Assembly (NCBI GenBank): GCA_964406575.1
Contig: CAYOSH010000011.1
Coordinates: forward strand, 1-64,000
Direction: 5' to 3'
From: WTAW01 sp964406575
GTDB taxonomy: Bacteria; Acidobacteriota; Aminicenantia; Aminicenantales; Aminicenantaceae
DNA: 64,000 nucleotides
Of the stretch, positions 16,328 through 24,487 are shown piece after piece. A model generated the notes under the pieces. It was not told the origin of the DNA, did not search any database, and saw only the letters and a program-made list of their open reading frames with translations. The position numbers and the translations under genes were made by a program. Position 1 is the stretch's first letter; each line of letters starts with the position of its first letter.

Positions 16328-18697
16328 TCAATCCACTAGCTTCATTTTTTCCAGCAAGTCGTTGAACCGTGGGTCGCGTTGAAGTCCCGGAACCATCATA
16401 TCCGTGTAAACATGAATATAAGGCATCAAGATATCTCTTGTCTCGTAGGCTTTTTCGAAAAACTCGAATGCCAAATCGAAATCTCCAAAGGCCGCAGCCC
16501 CCCACGCCAGACTGACAAATGAAGGGGCAGTCTTTTCTATCTGGGCAAGCTGTTCCTGGAAGGCACGGGCAGCTTTTTCTTTTTCACATTTTTTTAAATA
16601 CACAAGCGCTATTATTGTTTCTGCCCATCCTGGATAGGCGCCAAATTCCTTGCTTTTCTCCAACACTTCAATCGCCCTTTCAAATTCTCCCTTCTGGGTA
16701 TAGGCGATTCCTACATGGAAATAGGCCAATCCAAGCTTTGGATCTAGCTCCATAGCTTTGGCAAATTCTTGGATAGCTTCATCATAACGGCCTGTGGCTG
16801 CATGGAGGCCCACTGACCATGCGTAATAAAGAGGCATAAGAGGATCCAGAGAAAGTGCCCTTTTGACTTCGCGGATAGACTCATCAAAACGTTTTTGGCT
16901 GAGCATGAACCAAGCATAGTTGCCATGAGAGAATGCATCGCCTGGATTGAGTGCCAGGACCCGGTCGAAGCTTTTCTCGGCGGCGTCCCAATCCCATCCG
17001 GACCAAAAGGCCATAAATGCCATTTGAGCATGCGCCTCGGCCAGGTCTTCATCAAGGGCCAGGGCCTTTTGGAGGGCTGCTTTGGCTTTAGGCCACATCT
17101 CGGCTGGAGAGGCGAGATTCATAGCAGCGAAGCTACCGAAAACTCTGGCCATACCCGAGTATGCAAGAGCAAAATTCGGGTCCCTGTCGAGAGCCTCCTG
17201 GAAAAAATTGAGGGCCTTGCCGAGGGATTCGGTGTCCGGCCTGGCAGTGAAATAAAGCCCTTTCAGGTAAAGGTTGTAAGCATCTGCATCCTCAGTCGAC
17301 CGTTTTTTAAGGGCAGTTTTTTCCCCAAAGCGGAGGGTGACTTTGAGGCTCTCCACGACAGAAAGAGAGATCTCATCCTGGATGGCGAAGACATCGTCCA
17401 TGTTTCTGTCAAAACGTTCGGACCAGAGATGATAGCCGTCGGAAACATTGATGAGCTGGGCTGTAATCCGGAGGCGATTGCCAGCTTTTTGAACACTGCC
17501 TTCCAGGACTTTGTTGACATCCAATTGCTTGCCGATATCGCGGATGTCCACATCTTTTCCTTTGAAGGAGAAGGCCGATGTCCGGGCAACCACTTTAAAG
17601 TCCCTGATCTTGGTAAGCGAATTGATGATGGCTTCAGAAAGGCCATCACTGAAGTATTCGTTCTCGGGGTCGCCACTCATGTTCACAAAGGGCAGGACCG
17701 CAATGGAAGGAGGTTCCTCTTTGGCATGCACTGCTGTCAAAACCTGAGTCTTATCTTCCAAATCCATAGATCTTAGGTCTGATAACAGCGCCTTCATGTT
17801 TCTGTAGCGCTTGTGGGGATCTTTCTGCAAACACGTATGCAAGATCATCTCAAAGCCAACGGGCAGATTCTTTCGCAGGCGTGCGATCGGCTCTGGCTCT
17901 TCATTCAATATGGAATAGATGGCCGCCTGGTCATGAGTGCCTTTAAAGGGACGTCGACCGGCCAGCATTTCGTAAAGAACGCAGCCCAACGACCAGATAT
18001 CTGTTCTGTGATCGGTTTTTTCTCCAGTGGCCTGCTCGGGAGACATGAAAGCCAGGGTTCCCATGATCGTGGCTGTCCTCGTGAGGTCGGCTCCCCAGGT
18101 GAGTTTAGCCAGACCAAAATCCATGATCTTCACCTGGTTTTTATTGGTCAGCATGATGTTGGCGGGTTTGATGTCGCGATGGATGATGCCGTTCTCATGG
18201 GCTTCTTTGAGCCCCTCTGCAATATCAATTGTGATATTGAGTACTTCCTCTAATATGATCGGACCGGACGCTATCTTCTCTTTCAAGCTCTGGCCTTTGA
18301 TGTAAGCCATGGAAATAAATGTCTGTCCATCCGATTCATTGATCTCATAAATTGTGCAAATATTGGGATGATCGAGTGCAGCGGCAGCCTGCGCTTCCTG
18401 AATAAAACGCTCTTTCGCTTCCTTGTCTCGCATCAACTCCTGAGGCAAAAACTTGAGCGCCACTATCCTCTTCAGCTTCGTATCCTCCGCCTTATAGACC
18501 ACACCCATCCCGCCCCGGCCGATCTCGCCGCCGATCCTGTACTTATTCGCAAAAAGAGTTCCCTCTTTCAGCGTCTTATACAACGTGGCGGGGCTTTTTG
18601 TTAAAGAGAAAAGTTTTTCCGGGTTCAATAAAGCCGCACAGTTTCCGCAAAACTGAGAGGTGTCCGGATTGTCAGAATTACATTGGGGACATTTCAT
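16328..18697 (-). CDS. soluble Ser/Thr protein kinase with zinc ribbon, TolB-like domain and TPRs
   Basis: A 789-residue protein. Residues 3-20 form a zinc ribbon (Cys3, Cys6, Cys17, Cys20). Residues about 53-315 are a complete Hanks-type kinase: GRGGMGVVYKA loop, Lys82 in VALKF, HRDIKPAN with Asp175, DFGLAKL with Asp193, and MSPEQATG. Residues about 330-460 resemble the TolB N-terminal/COG5616 module found in adenylate-cyclase-like and kinase proteins (SIAVLPFVNMSGDPENEYFS). The remainder is a run of tetratricopeptide repeats (DEDLAEAHAQMAFMAFW and similar). There is no membrane segment, so it is cytosolic, unlike PknB receptors. ATG 18697 is chosen over an upstream in-frame start at 18721 because the zinc ribbon starts here. 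Targets are unknown. Confidence 0.92.
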   Translation of the reverse strand: MKCPQCNSDNPDTSQFCGNCAALLNPEKLFSLTKSPATLYKTLKEGTLFANKYRIGGEIGRGGMGVVYKAEDTKLKRIVALKFLPQELMRDKEAKERFIQEAQAAAALDHPNICTIYEINESDGQTFISMAYIKGQSLKEKIASGPIILEEVLNITIDIAEGLKEAHENGIIHRDIKPANIMLTNKNQVKIMDFGLAKLTWGADLTRTATIMGTLAFMSPEQATGEKTDHRTDIWSLGCVLYEMLAGRRPFKGTHDQAAIYSILNEEPEPIARLRKNLPVGFEMILHTCLQKDPHKRYRNMKALLSDLRSMDLEDKTQVLTAVHAKEEPPSIAVLPFVNMSGDPENEYFSDGLSEAIINSLTKIRDFKVVARTSAFSFKGKDVDIRDIGKQLDVNKVLEGSVQKAGNRLRITAQLINVSDGYHLWSERFDRNMDDVFAIQDEISLSVVESLKVTLRFGEKTALKKRSTEDADAYNLYLKGLYFTARPDTESLGKALNFFQEALDRDPNFALAYSGMARVFGSFAAMNLASPAEMWPKAKAALQKALALDEDLAEAHAQMAFMAFWSGWDWDAAEKSFDRVLALNPGDAFSHGNYAWFMLSQKRFDESIREVKRALSLDPLMPLYYAWSVGLHAATGRYDEAIQEFAKAMELDPKLGLAYFHVGIAYTQKGEFERAIEVLEKSKEFGAYPGWAETIIALVYLKKCEKEKAARAFQEQLAQIEKTAPSFVSLAWGAAAFGDFDLAFEFFEKAYETRDILMPYIHVYTDMMVPGLQRDPRFNDLLEKMKLVD

Positions 18698-18857
18698 GGA
18701 GAGGTGCTCCGACCTCGCCAATAATAGGTCAAACCGGAATAAAACACAATATTATTCTTATTCCAGGGCTCACAAAGGAATGATTATAGAGAATCTCTAG
18801 AATCGATCACCTGGAAATCCTAAATGTTTTATCGGATTGGCTTTTGTGGTTCGGAGC

Positions 18858-19181
18858 TTAGCTTGATGCTTTTTTAGATTTTTTGCTCTTGTCTTTCCAA
18901 TCTTTGATTCTGGTTCCCATATTTTCGAGCACTGGTTTGACCGAGGCTCCCCAATCTTTCATTCGGCGCGACAAGTCTTTGCTGGGTCCTTTGACGACCT
19001 TGCTCAGTTCTCGCAGTTTATCACTGAGCTCTTCAAGGGAGGGTTCGATGGCCTTGTCAAAACCTGTGAATGCCTCTTCCGCTTTATCGATATGCGGTTT
19101 GATCTCTCTCCCGAGTTCCTTGATCTTGTCTCCGATTTCATCGAAGATGTCTTTTTCTTTTTTACTTTCCTTTTTACTCAT
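18858..19181 (-). CDS. small charged helical protein
   Basis: A 107-residue protein of unknown function, rich in Lys and Glu, and predicted to be almost wholly helical with heptad-like spacing (FDEIGDKIKELGREIK, LEELSDKLRELSKVV). It begins and ends with poly-Lys/Ser stretches. There is no signal peptide or membrane segment. AGAGGT lies six bases before the ATG, and composition fits real coding. It lies 160 bases upstream of the kinase gene on the same strand and may share its transcript. It recalls apolipoprotein-like or YtxH-type stress proteins only in general character. Confidence 0.65.
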   Translation of the reverse strand: MSKKESKKEKDIFDEIGDKIKELGREIKPHIDKAEEAFTGFDKAIEPSLEELSDKLRELSKVVKGPSKDLSRRMKDWGASVKPVLENMGTRIKDWKDKSKKSKKASS

Positions 19182-19257
19182 GTTGTGACCTCTATTCAGT
19201 CTTTAATCGGATTATATCCGTTATGAATCTCCTTGAAATTTCTCCATTAGCATAGAG

Positions 19258-20478
19258 CTAAAAGAACTCAATCCCTGCGATGAAAAGAGGAGAAAAGTCT
19301 CCTGTGTCGATATGTTTCCCGCTGTCAAATATCCGGCTGAGACCGGCTCCCAAAATCAGCGAAAGCCTGTCTGATAAGGGAATTCCGAGAACAAGGCGTG
19401 CTTCCAACATATGCTGGTCGGGCTCTTCCTCTGTCTTCTTGAATAAGGGTTTGTTATCCCTGTAGCGGTATCCGATATCCGGGTTCAAGGTCAGGCGTCC
19501 TACGGGAAAGGACATTCCATAGTGGAACCCATAGGCGAATGACTCACTGATGTTATCGTTGAGATTCCCCACCCCCAGCGTAAGCAGGGAAAACAGGTTG
19601 CCGATTTGGAACTTTGCGCCCCCTGTCACAGCCATATGGCTCCCACCCCAGGCAATCCCTCTGACTCTTCCGTTTTGTGCGATGTTTACCGGTCCGAAAG
19701 CAACACCCGTGTTCTCTTCTTTGGCGTAGTTCACGAGCCCGAGCTGGAGACCCGAAGTATTGCCTGCAACATTGGCGATTCCGACTTGCGCACCAGCTGA
19801 ATAGGCAGCGATGTTGAGTGCGGCCAACTGAAATCCTCGAAGGGTTTTGCCAGTCACGTTAAAGAGACCTGCGGCCTGGACGCCTTCCAGGTTTTCTCCC
19901 ACGATGTTGAAGAGCCCGACGGCTTGAAGACCTGTGAGATTGTTTCCGGTGATGTTAAAGCCCGCGCTGAGCTGTATTCCTTCTAAATTTTCACCTGTAA
20001 TATTAAAGAGTGATGACGCTTGAGCGGCTGAAGCACTCTCGCCGGCGATGTTCATTAGACCTGCGAATTGAATTCCTGAAATGTGCTCGCCAACGATATT
20101 GACAAGGCCTGTTGCTTGGATACCGGTGAACCTCTCACCGGCAATATTCGAGAGGAGTGAAATCTGAATCCCTGTTCCGTTCTCCCCTACAACACCAGCA
20201 AGCCCACAGAGCTGCACTCCTTCTAGATCGTGGGTAATCGCAGAGCCAATAAGGCTCAGGTCCAACCCATAGACATAACCCACCCGGCTATATAAAAGCG
20301 TGAGGTTCAGATTGACTGTATCGTGCTTAGTTTTGTTGATGCTGACAGGGTACCAGAGGGACAGATTCACCGGGTATTTTTTCCCTACTTCTTCCTCCTC
20401 GTTGTCCTGACCGAAGATGCCCCCCTGGATACTTAGAAAAAAGAACACAAGGAGAAATGCAACCGCTGTGCGTTTCAC
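19258..20478 (-). CDS. LA_2272-like surface repeat protein
   Basis: A 406-residue secreted protein. A signal peptide (residues 1-23, ending IFGQ) is followed by about ten degenerate repeats of 20-21 residues with the core G-ENLEGIQ-AGLFNI-G (residues about 85-265). Gly, Asn, Ile and Phe recur on a fixed phase, which suggests a stacked beta solenoid. The last 110 residues look like barrel strands and end in LFIAGIEFF, an outer-membrane C-terminal signature. The repeat type resembles the LA_2272 surface repeat family described in Leptospira. The start is GTG at 20478, with AAGGA nine bases before it. A surface or adhesion role is a guess from architecture. Confidence 0.8.
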   Translation of the reverse strand: MKRTAVAFLLVFFFLSIQGGIFGQDNEEEEVGKKYPVNLSLWYPVSINKTKHDTVNLNLTLLYSRVGYVYGLDLSLIGSAITHDLEGVQLCGLAGVVGENGTGIQISLLSNIAGERFTGIQATGLVNIVGEHISGIQFAGLMNIAGESASAAQASSLFNITGENLEGIQLSAGFNITGNNLTGLQAVGLFNIVGENLEGVQAAGLFNVTGKTLRGFQLAALNIAAYSAGAQVGIANVAGNTSGLQLGLVNYAKEENTGVAFGPVNIAQNGRVRGIAWGGSHMAVTGGAKFQIGNLFSLLTLGVGNLNDNISESFAYGFHYGMSFPVGRLTLNPDIGYRYRDNKPLFKKTEEEPDQHMLEARLVLGIPLSDRLSLILGAGLSRIFDSGKHIDTGDFSPLFIAGIEFF

Positions 20479-20580
20479 TAACTAAAATCCTTTACTATAA
20501 TAGATCTGTTTTCTATATAATACGGAATTTTTGCAAATAGGGTTCCGTTTGTCCATTCTGATGGTCAGAGACTAGTGCTT

Positions 20581-20610
20581 TTGACTTAAAAAATGCATGT
20601 TGTGTATAAT
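20581..20610 (+). promoter_or_regulatory. promoter-like pair with no gene behind it
   Basis: TTGACT at 20581-20586 and TATAAT at 20605-20610, 18 bases apart, point rightward into a gap and then antisense to the HD gene. No plus-strand open frame follows. It could drive a short RNA or be chance in an A/T-rich gap. Confidence 0.3.
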
Positions 20611-20617
20611 GCCTTTT

Positions 20618-20671
20618 CAGATTTTTATAAAAAAAGCGCCTTAGAGGCATGATTTTAGGGAAAAAAATCTG
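20618..20671 (-). terminator. imperfect palindrome after the HD gene, possible terminator
   Basis: CAGATTTTT (20618-20626) is the inverted copy of AAAAATCTG (20663-20671). Between them, GCCT/AGGC (20638-20641/20645-20648) makes a tiny hairpin. On the minus strand this hairpin is followed by GC and seven T, right after the HD gene stop, as in a weak intrinsic terminator. The GC stem is only four pairs, so confidence is low. Confidence 0.35.
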
Positions 20672-20694
20672 CTTTTAAGGTTATCATAACAAAT

Positions 20695-21600
20695 TTATTG
20701 AGCTATTTCAGGAAGGCAGAAAGAGACTTGGTAGCAGTTCGGGCAGGATACACAGTGGACCTTCGCTGTTAATTTTTCGCACTTTGTTGTTGTCTGGATA
20801 GTGAAATCAAATGATAGCTGACTGCAGCATTCAGGGCAAGTCTCCGGCACGGCCATCCAAAGAGTCAAACTCTTATCAGGATTTTTGGGGTGGGGAAAAG
20901 CCTCTTCTATGATTTTAAAAAAAGCGATTCCAGCGTCTCGAAGCTCATCAAGGAGCCCTCGGTAATAAGTCAAGGTTGCCGCACTTTTCTTCCCTGCCAT
21001 CTCCTTCCCCGCGACAGTACGCATGTTTGCTTGGAGGGCAGCAGCATATGTCAGCTCTTTGCTTAGAGATGTGATGAGGGTTTTATATATATTTTTTTGC
21101 CTCAAGGCAGACTTGACAAAAAAATTGGCCACTCCGAGATAACCGAATTTTGCCAGAAAATCTGCATCGTGCACCACATCGGTTGTTTTGCTGGCGGATT
21201 GCTGTTCGTTGTAAAGAGCTGTAATTGCATTGGTTATCGTCGCGATTCTTTCCGGGTCCATCCCCTCTTCAGCTAGGATTTTTTGTGCCAGATCGGAGGC
21301 CGTTTCCTCCTCCGGCGTATCGTCATCATGGTAACGCCCTTCCACAAATTTGCCACTGTCGTGGAAGAGTGCGACTATCACAGCGTCAAAGGCGTCGGTC
21401 CCCTCGGCAAGCGCAATCTTCCGAGCGAACGATGCCACGTGCAAGGTGTGTTCCCACAGAAAGCTGCCGATAAATTCTTCAGATTCATCGGTGGGACGAA
21501 CGAACTTTTGTTCAGCGTCCTCGATGAGCTGTCCGACTCGAGAAATAAGGCTTGGATAGATTGGAGATATAAGCTTTCCCAGATCTTTGAGTGCCTGCAT
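20695..21600 (-). CDS. HD-domain hydrolase with C-terminal zinc ribbon
   Basis: A 301-residue protein. The HD fold runs over residues about 45-195: His51/His54 in WEHTLHVASFARKIA, the His80-Asp81 pair in LFHDSGKF, and a later metal-ligand Asp in VVHDADFLAKFG. The order resembles the YfbR/RelA-SpoT-type HD proteins that hydrolyse phosphate esters. The C-terminal 55 residues carry a Cys-rich module (CPECC, then CEK, then CVSCPNC) that should bind zinc and is not part of the usual HD protein. AAGGA lies five bases before the ATG. It is transcribed alone. The substrate is not predictable. Confidence 0.82.
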   Translation of the reverse strand: MQALKDLGKLISPIYPSLISRVGQLIEDAEQKFVRPTDESEEFIGSFLWEHTLHVASFARKIALAEGTDAFDAVIVALFHDSGKFVEGRYHDDDTPEEETASDLAQKILAEEGMDPERIATITNAITALYNEQQSASKTTDVVHDADFLAKFGYLGVANFFVKSALRQKNIYKTLITSLSKELTYAAALQANMRTVAGKEMAGKKSAATLTYYRGLLDELRDAGIAFFKIIEEAFPHPKNPDKSLTLWMAVPETCPECCSQLSFDFTIQTTTKCEKLTAKVHCVSCPNCYQVSFCLPEIAQ

Positions 21601-21775
21601 CTTAATCCTTGATTTGTATTACTCCAATTATCGATGGGTTTGGGCCTTATGTCAATTGCTCTTGAGAGAGGCTGAGCATCCACTGAACCGTGATGGCATG
21701 AATACACATTGTGTATAAGGTGCCCCAATTTGAAGCGGAAAATACCGGTTTTTTCGGAATCACCGATTCGGGTAC

Positions 21776-22351
21776 TCAGGCATCATCCATCCTCGCGTTG
21801 GGGATGTTTCCCTCTTGAGAGGTGTGATTTTTTTTGAAGGTATAAGTCTTTTTTCCCTTTTTTACGAGCTTGAAATATCCGCCTTTCATGACTGCATCTG
21901 TGATCTCCTTTTCCTCGAGATGATGGTCACTGAAGGACAGCACACCGTTATCACACAGAATTTTGTGTAACTCATTGAGAATCTGATCCTTGTTTTCGAT
22001 CTCATGGAAAACGTCATAGAGCAGGATCACATCCATACATTTTTCCTCGAATAATGTATCGTTTTCAGGGAAAACGGCGATGATGTTTTTAAGCCCTTTG
22101 CGTGCGGCTCTTTGCGTCACGCTCTTTATGGCAAGAGGATGGATATCCAGCGCAAAGACTTTACCGCTTTCGCCAACCAGCCTGGCTGCGGCCAGGGAGT
22201 AACTCCCCGGACCGCAACCAAAATCTAACACTCTGTTACCAGGTCTGATATCAATTTCCCTGAGGATATTCTCTGGCGGTTTGATCAAATCCCGGAATCT
22301 GAAAAAGAAAGCCATCAATCGAAAATGGATGGTCGGTTCGTCTTTGGCCAT
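21776..22351 (-). CDS. class I SAM-dependent methyltransferase, UbiE-like
   Basis: A 191-residue methyltransferase with motif I VLDFGCGPGSYSLAAARLV (residues about 38-56), the acidic turn in VFALDIHPLAI, and motif II CMDVILLYDVFHEI. The C-terminal strand pair is GGYFKLVKKGKKTYTFKK. It is the last gene of a three-gene unit: only three bases separate its ATG (GGAG six bases upstream) from the stop of the membrane protein before it, which follows a sigma factor gene. The acceptor is unknown; a lipid or envelope component would fit the neighbours but is only inferred. Confidence 0.85.
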   Translation of the reverse strand: MAKDEPTIHFRLMAFFFRFRDLIKPPENILREIDIRPGNRVLDFGCGPGSYSLAAARLVGESGKVFALDIHPLAIKSVTQRAARKGLKNIIAVFPENDTLFEEKCMDVILLYDVFHEIENKDQILNELHKILCDNGVLSFSDHHLEEKEITDAVMKGGYFKLVKKGKKTYTFKKNHTSQEGNIPNARMDDA

Positions 22352-22354
22352 TTT

Positions 22355-22813
22355 CTACTCCTTCGGTGATTGCTGGTCCTGAGCTTTGACTTTTTGGATG
22401 TAATCTTCAAAAGCCTTTTTCCCTTCCTCGCGCCAGTATTGTCTGTAATACTTGTGGTAATCCCGGCTTTTTTCGAGGCTCAAGGATTCTTCATCCTCTT
22501 CGCCAAATGGCTTGTGCCACTTGTCGTGGAACTTGCTTTTGAAATGGTCTGATGTGTCTTTATGATGTCCTCCAAAACTGCCGAACAAAAGCTTGGCAAG
22601 AATGACGATTCCAAAAGCCTGCCAGTAGGTGATCGTCCCCAGACCAAAAAGGGCGGGCATCAGCCAGTTCCACAACCATTTGACGACCAAACCAAAAACC
22701 AGGGCAAAGACGACTGCCAGGCAGACTCCCAGGACAGTCCAACCAATGATCCGAAAGACCTTCGACCCTCTACTGGGAGCGGGTCCATGCATATAGTGAA
22801 GATGATTTTTCAT
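22355..22813 (-). CDS. small membrane protein coupled to an ECF sigma factor
   Basis: A 152-residue protein with two hydrophobic helices (residues about 22-50 and 58-78: TVLGVCLAVVFALVFGLVV and WQAFGIVILAKLLFG) and a long charged, His-rich cytosolic tail (SDHFKSKFHDKWHKPF, YHKYYRQYW). AGGAGG lies five bases before the ATG. It begins 19 bases after the sigma factor stop, the position where an anti-sigma factor is usual, but no zf-HC2 motif is present. The tail could bind the sigma factor; this is inference from position only. Confidence 0.75.
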   Translation of the reverse strand: MKNHLHYMHGPAPSRGSKVFRIIGWTVLGVCLAVVFALVFGLVVKWLWNWLMPALFGLGTITYWQAFGIVILAKLLFGSFGGHHKDTSDHFKSKFHDKWHKPFGEEDEESLSLEKSRDYHKYYRQYWREEGKKAFEDYIQKVKAQDQQSPKE

Positions 22814-22832
22814 TTTTTCCTCCTTTCGTGAT

Positions 22833-23321
22833 TTAAACCGATCCGGTTAATTCACTTTTTATTTTTCGCAGCGCGCGCGATTTTCGTGCCAGGAGAGTGC
22901 CGATCGGGATCTCCCATTCTTCAGAAAGCTCCCGGAATGACCTGTCCTCAAACTCGGTGGCGATGACCACCGCTCTCTGCTCGTCACTCAAATTTTCAAT
23001 GGCTTTGACCACAGACTCTCTGCTCTCCTTTTTTTCTAGAGTATTGGCTGCATCCTCAACCGATTCGTGGACGAGCTCGAAGAGTGAGCCTGCATCCCGC
23101 TTCCGCCGGAACATGTCCGTCACCCTATTTCTCAGGGCCCTGTAGATGTAAGCCGACAGATTTTCGATCGGGGCAGTGACATCTGCTTTATCAAAAAGTC
23201 CCAGCATAACATCCTGGACGATGTCCTCCGCATCCCTATCTGCGGCATCATCGATCAACCGCCGCACAAAACGAACCCATCTGCTGTATTCGGTGCGGAA
23301 GAATTCGTTGATCTTAGCCAT
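22833..23321 (-). CDS. ECF-type RNA polymerase sigma factor
   Basis: A 162-residue sigma70-family factor with only regions 2 and 4. Region 2 includes DAEDIVQDVMLGLFDKAD and AYIYRALRNRVTDMFRRK, the core-binding and -10 recognition part. Region 4 includes LSDEQRAVVIATEFEDRSF and IPIGTLLARKSRALRKIK, a helix-turn-helix for the -35 element. It heads the operon with the membrane protein and methyltransferase that follow. It may regulate its own operon, as ECF factors often do, though I could not identify a matching promoter. Confidence 0.9.
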   Translation of the reverse strand: MAKINEFFRTEYSRWVRFVRRLIDDAADRDAEDIVQDVMLGLFDKADVTAPIENLSAYIYRALRNRVTDMFRRKRDAGSLFELVHESVEDAANTLEKKESRESVVKAIENLSDEQRAVVIATEFEDRSFRELSEEWEIPIGTLLARKSRALRKIKSELTGSV

Positions 23322-23576
23322 CGGTCATTCCAATCTTTATGTCCTCACATTGTGTAGACGCAGAAAAGCACCATTTATTGCATGTGAGACCGATTTTTAA
23401 CCACCCATATCCTTTGCAGATTATTAATCGGAGTTTTATTTATGTCAATGATCCGGGAATCCTACTCGAGATTTGACCAGAGCGAAAATCTCTCCACCGC
23501 ATTCTTCCCCAATTTTGCTCAGGGGAGAATGAGATAAGCTGGTTGCATTTTTTTCGGCAGGAATTATGATGGAAGT

Positions 23577-24185
23577 GTGAAAGATTTATTTCTCTGCAAC
23601 GGTCAGCCCCTGAGCCTTGTTGTGCTTGCCGGTGGCAGCAGTCGGCGTATGCAGTGGGATAAAGCATTGTTGCCTGCACCGGAGGGAACACTTATCGAGC
23701 GTATTCTTAATCAGTTGGAGGCCCGCTTTGATGAGGTGCTGATCAGCGTTACCAACGTGGATAACTTTGTTTTCCTGAAACGACGATTAGTGATTGACGA
23801 GAAACCGGACAAGGGGCCGATGATGGGAATCAAGACAGCGCTACAAGCCTCCAGGCATGAAAAAAACTTTGTCATTGCCTGTGATATTCCTAATGTCCAC
23901 CTTGGTTTTCTCACAAAGCTCATTCTAGAAGCGGAGAAGGCGGATATCGCTCTCCCTGTCTCACCAGGCGGCAGGTTGGAACCTCTCTTTGCTGTTTATT
24001 CAAAGACGATTTTCCCCTTAATGGAAGAACTCCTTGAAAAAGGCATTTTCTCTCTTCTCCCCCTGTTCGAACGATGCACGGTTCGGTATGTGCAGATGAG
24101 AGAGAGTACCTGGTTTAAAAACCTAAACACCCCAAGGGAATATGAAGCCTTTCTAAAGCGGGAAAGTGGATGCGTGTTTAAATAA
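23577..24185 (+). CDS. mobA: molybdenum cofactor guanylyltransferase MobA-like
   Basis: A 202-residue nucleotidyltransferase. The N-terminal signature is LAGGSSRRMQWDKALLP, the MobA/CobY-type nucleotide loop (LAGG-x-S-x-RMG-x-DK, with Gln-Trp replacing the usual Gly). DEKPDKGPMMGIKTAL and CDIPNVH are the second conserved blocks (usually DxGPLxGI and CDMPF). In this family the enzyme attaches GMP to molybdopterin, making the bis-MGD cofactor of anaerobic oxidoreductases. The start is GTG 23577; ATG codons just upstream are in other frames. No other molybdenum genes lie in the window, so its client enzymes are elsewhere. Confidence 0.85.
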   Translation: MKDLFLCNGQPLSLVVLAGGSSRRMQWDKALLPAPEGTLIERILNQLEARFDEVLISVTNVDNFVFLKRRLVIDEKPDKGPMMGIKTALQASRHEKNFVIACDIPNVHLGFLTKLILEAEKADIALPVSPGGRLEPLFAVYSKTIFPLMEELLEKGIFSLLPLFERCTVRYVQMRESTWFKNLNTPREYEAFLKRESGCVFK

Positions 24186-24487
24186 ACGGATTTTATAAAG
24201 ATTGTGTGACATCGAACTCAAGGCCTCCACTGAATAAGCGGGTCAAAGTCCGACCCCATAAAAAGCGGCATAAAACAGATATCGCTCCAAGATCTCTGCA
24301 AAAAAGATGAATCCAACTGCCAGGTCGTACTTATCCTTGCTAGCTATCTGGCAACCTTTACATCCGGAATAGTGGACGGAGTTGAAATAGAATGTAAGCT
24401 GCTTTGCAAAATATTATTTATAGCTGTTTACTTATGTTTATTGATATTAACTTATATTATTTTAATCATCCTTTTCTATTCTATTTT
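24186..24487. other. intergenic region with a GGGTC/GACCC hairpin
   Basis: About 300 bases between convergent genes. The only structured piece is a hairpin, GGGTC-AAAGTCC-GACCC, near 24240-24256, without a T-run, so not a clear terminator. The stretch around 24400-24485 is very A/T-rich and contains only an apparent open frame antisense to the gene that follows. Confidence 0.4.

Noticed and set aside
24240..24256. GGGTC-AAAGTCC-GACCC hairpin considered as terminator or REP-type repeat
   Set aside because: No T-run follows on either strand, and I found no second copy in the window.
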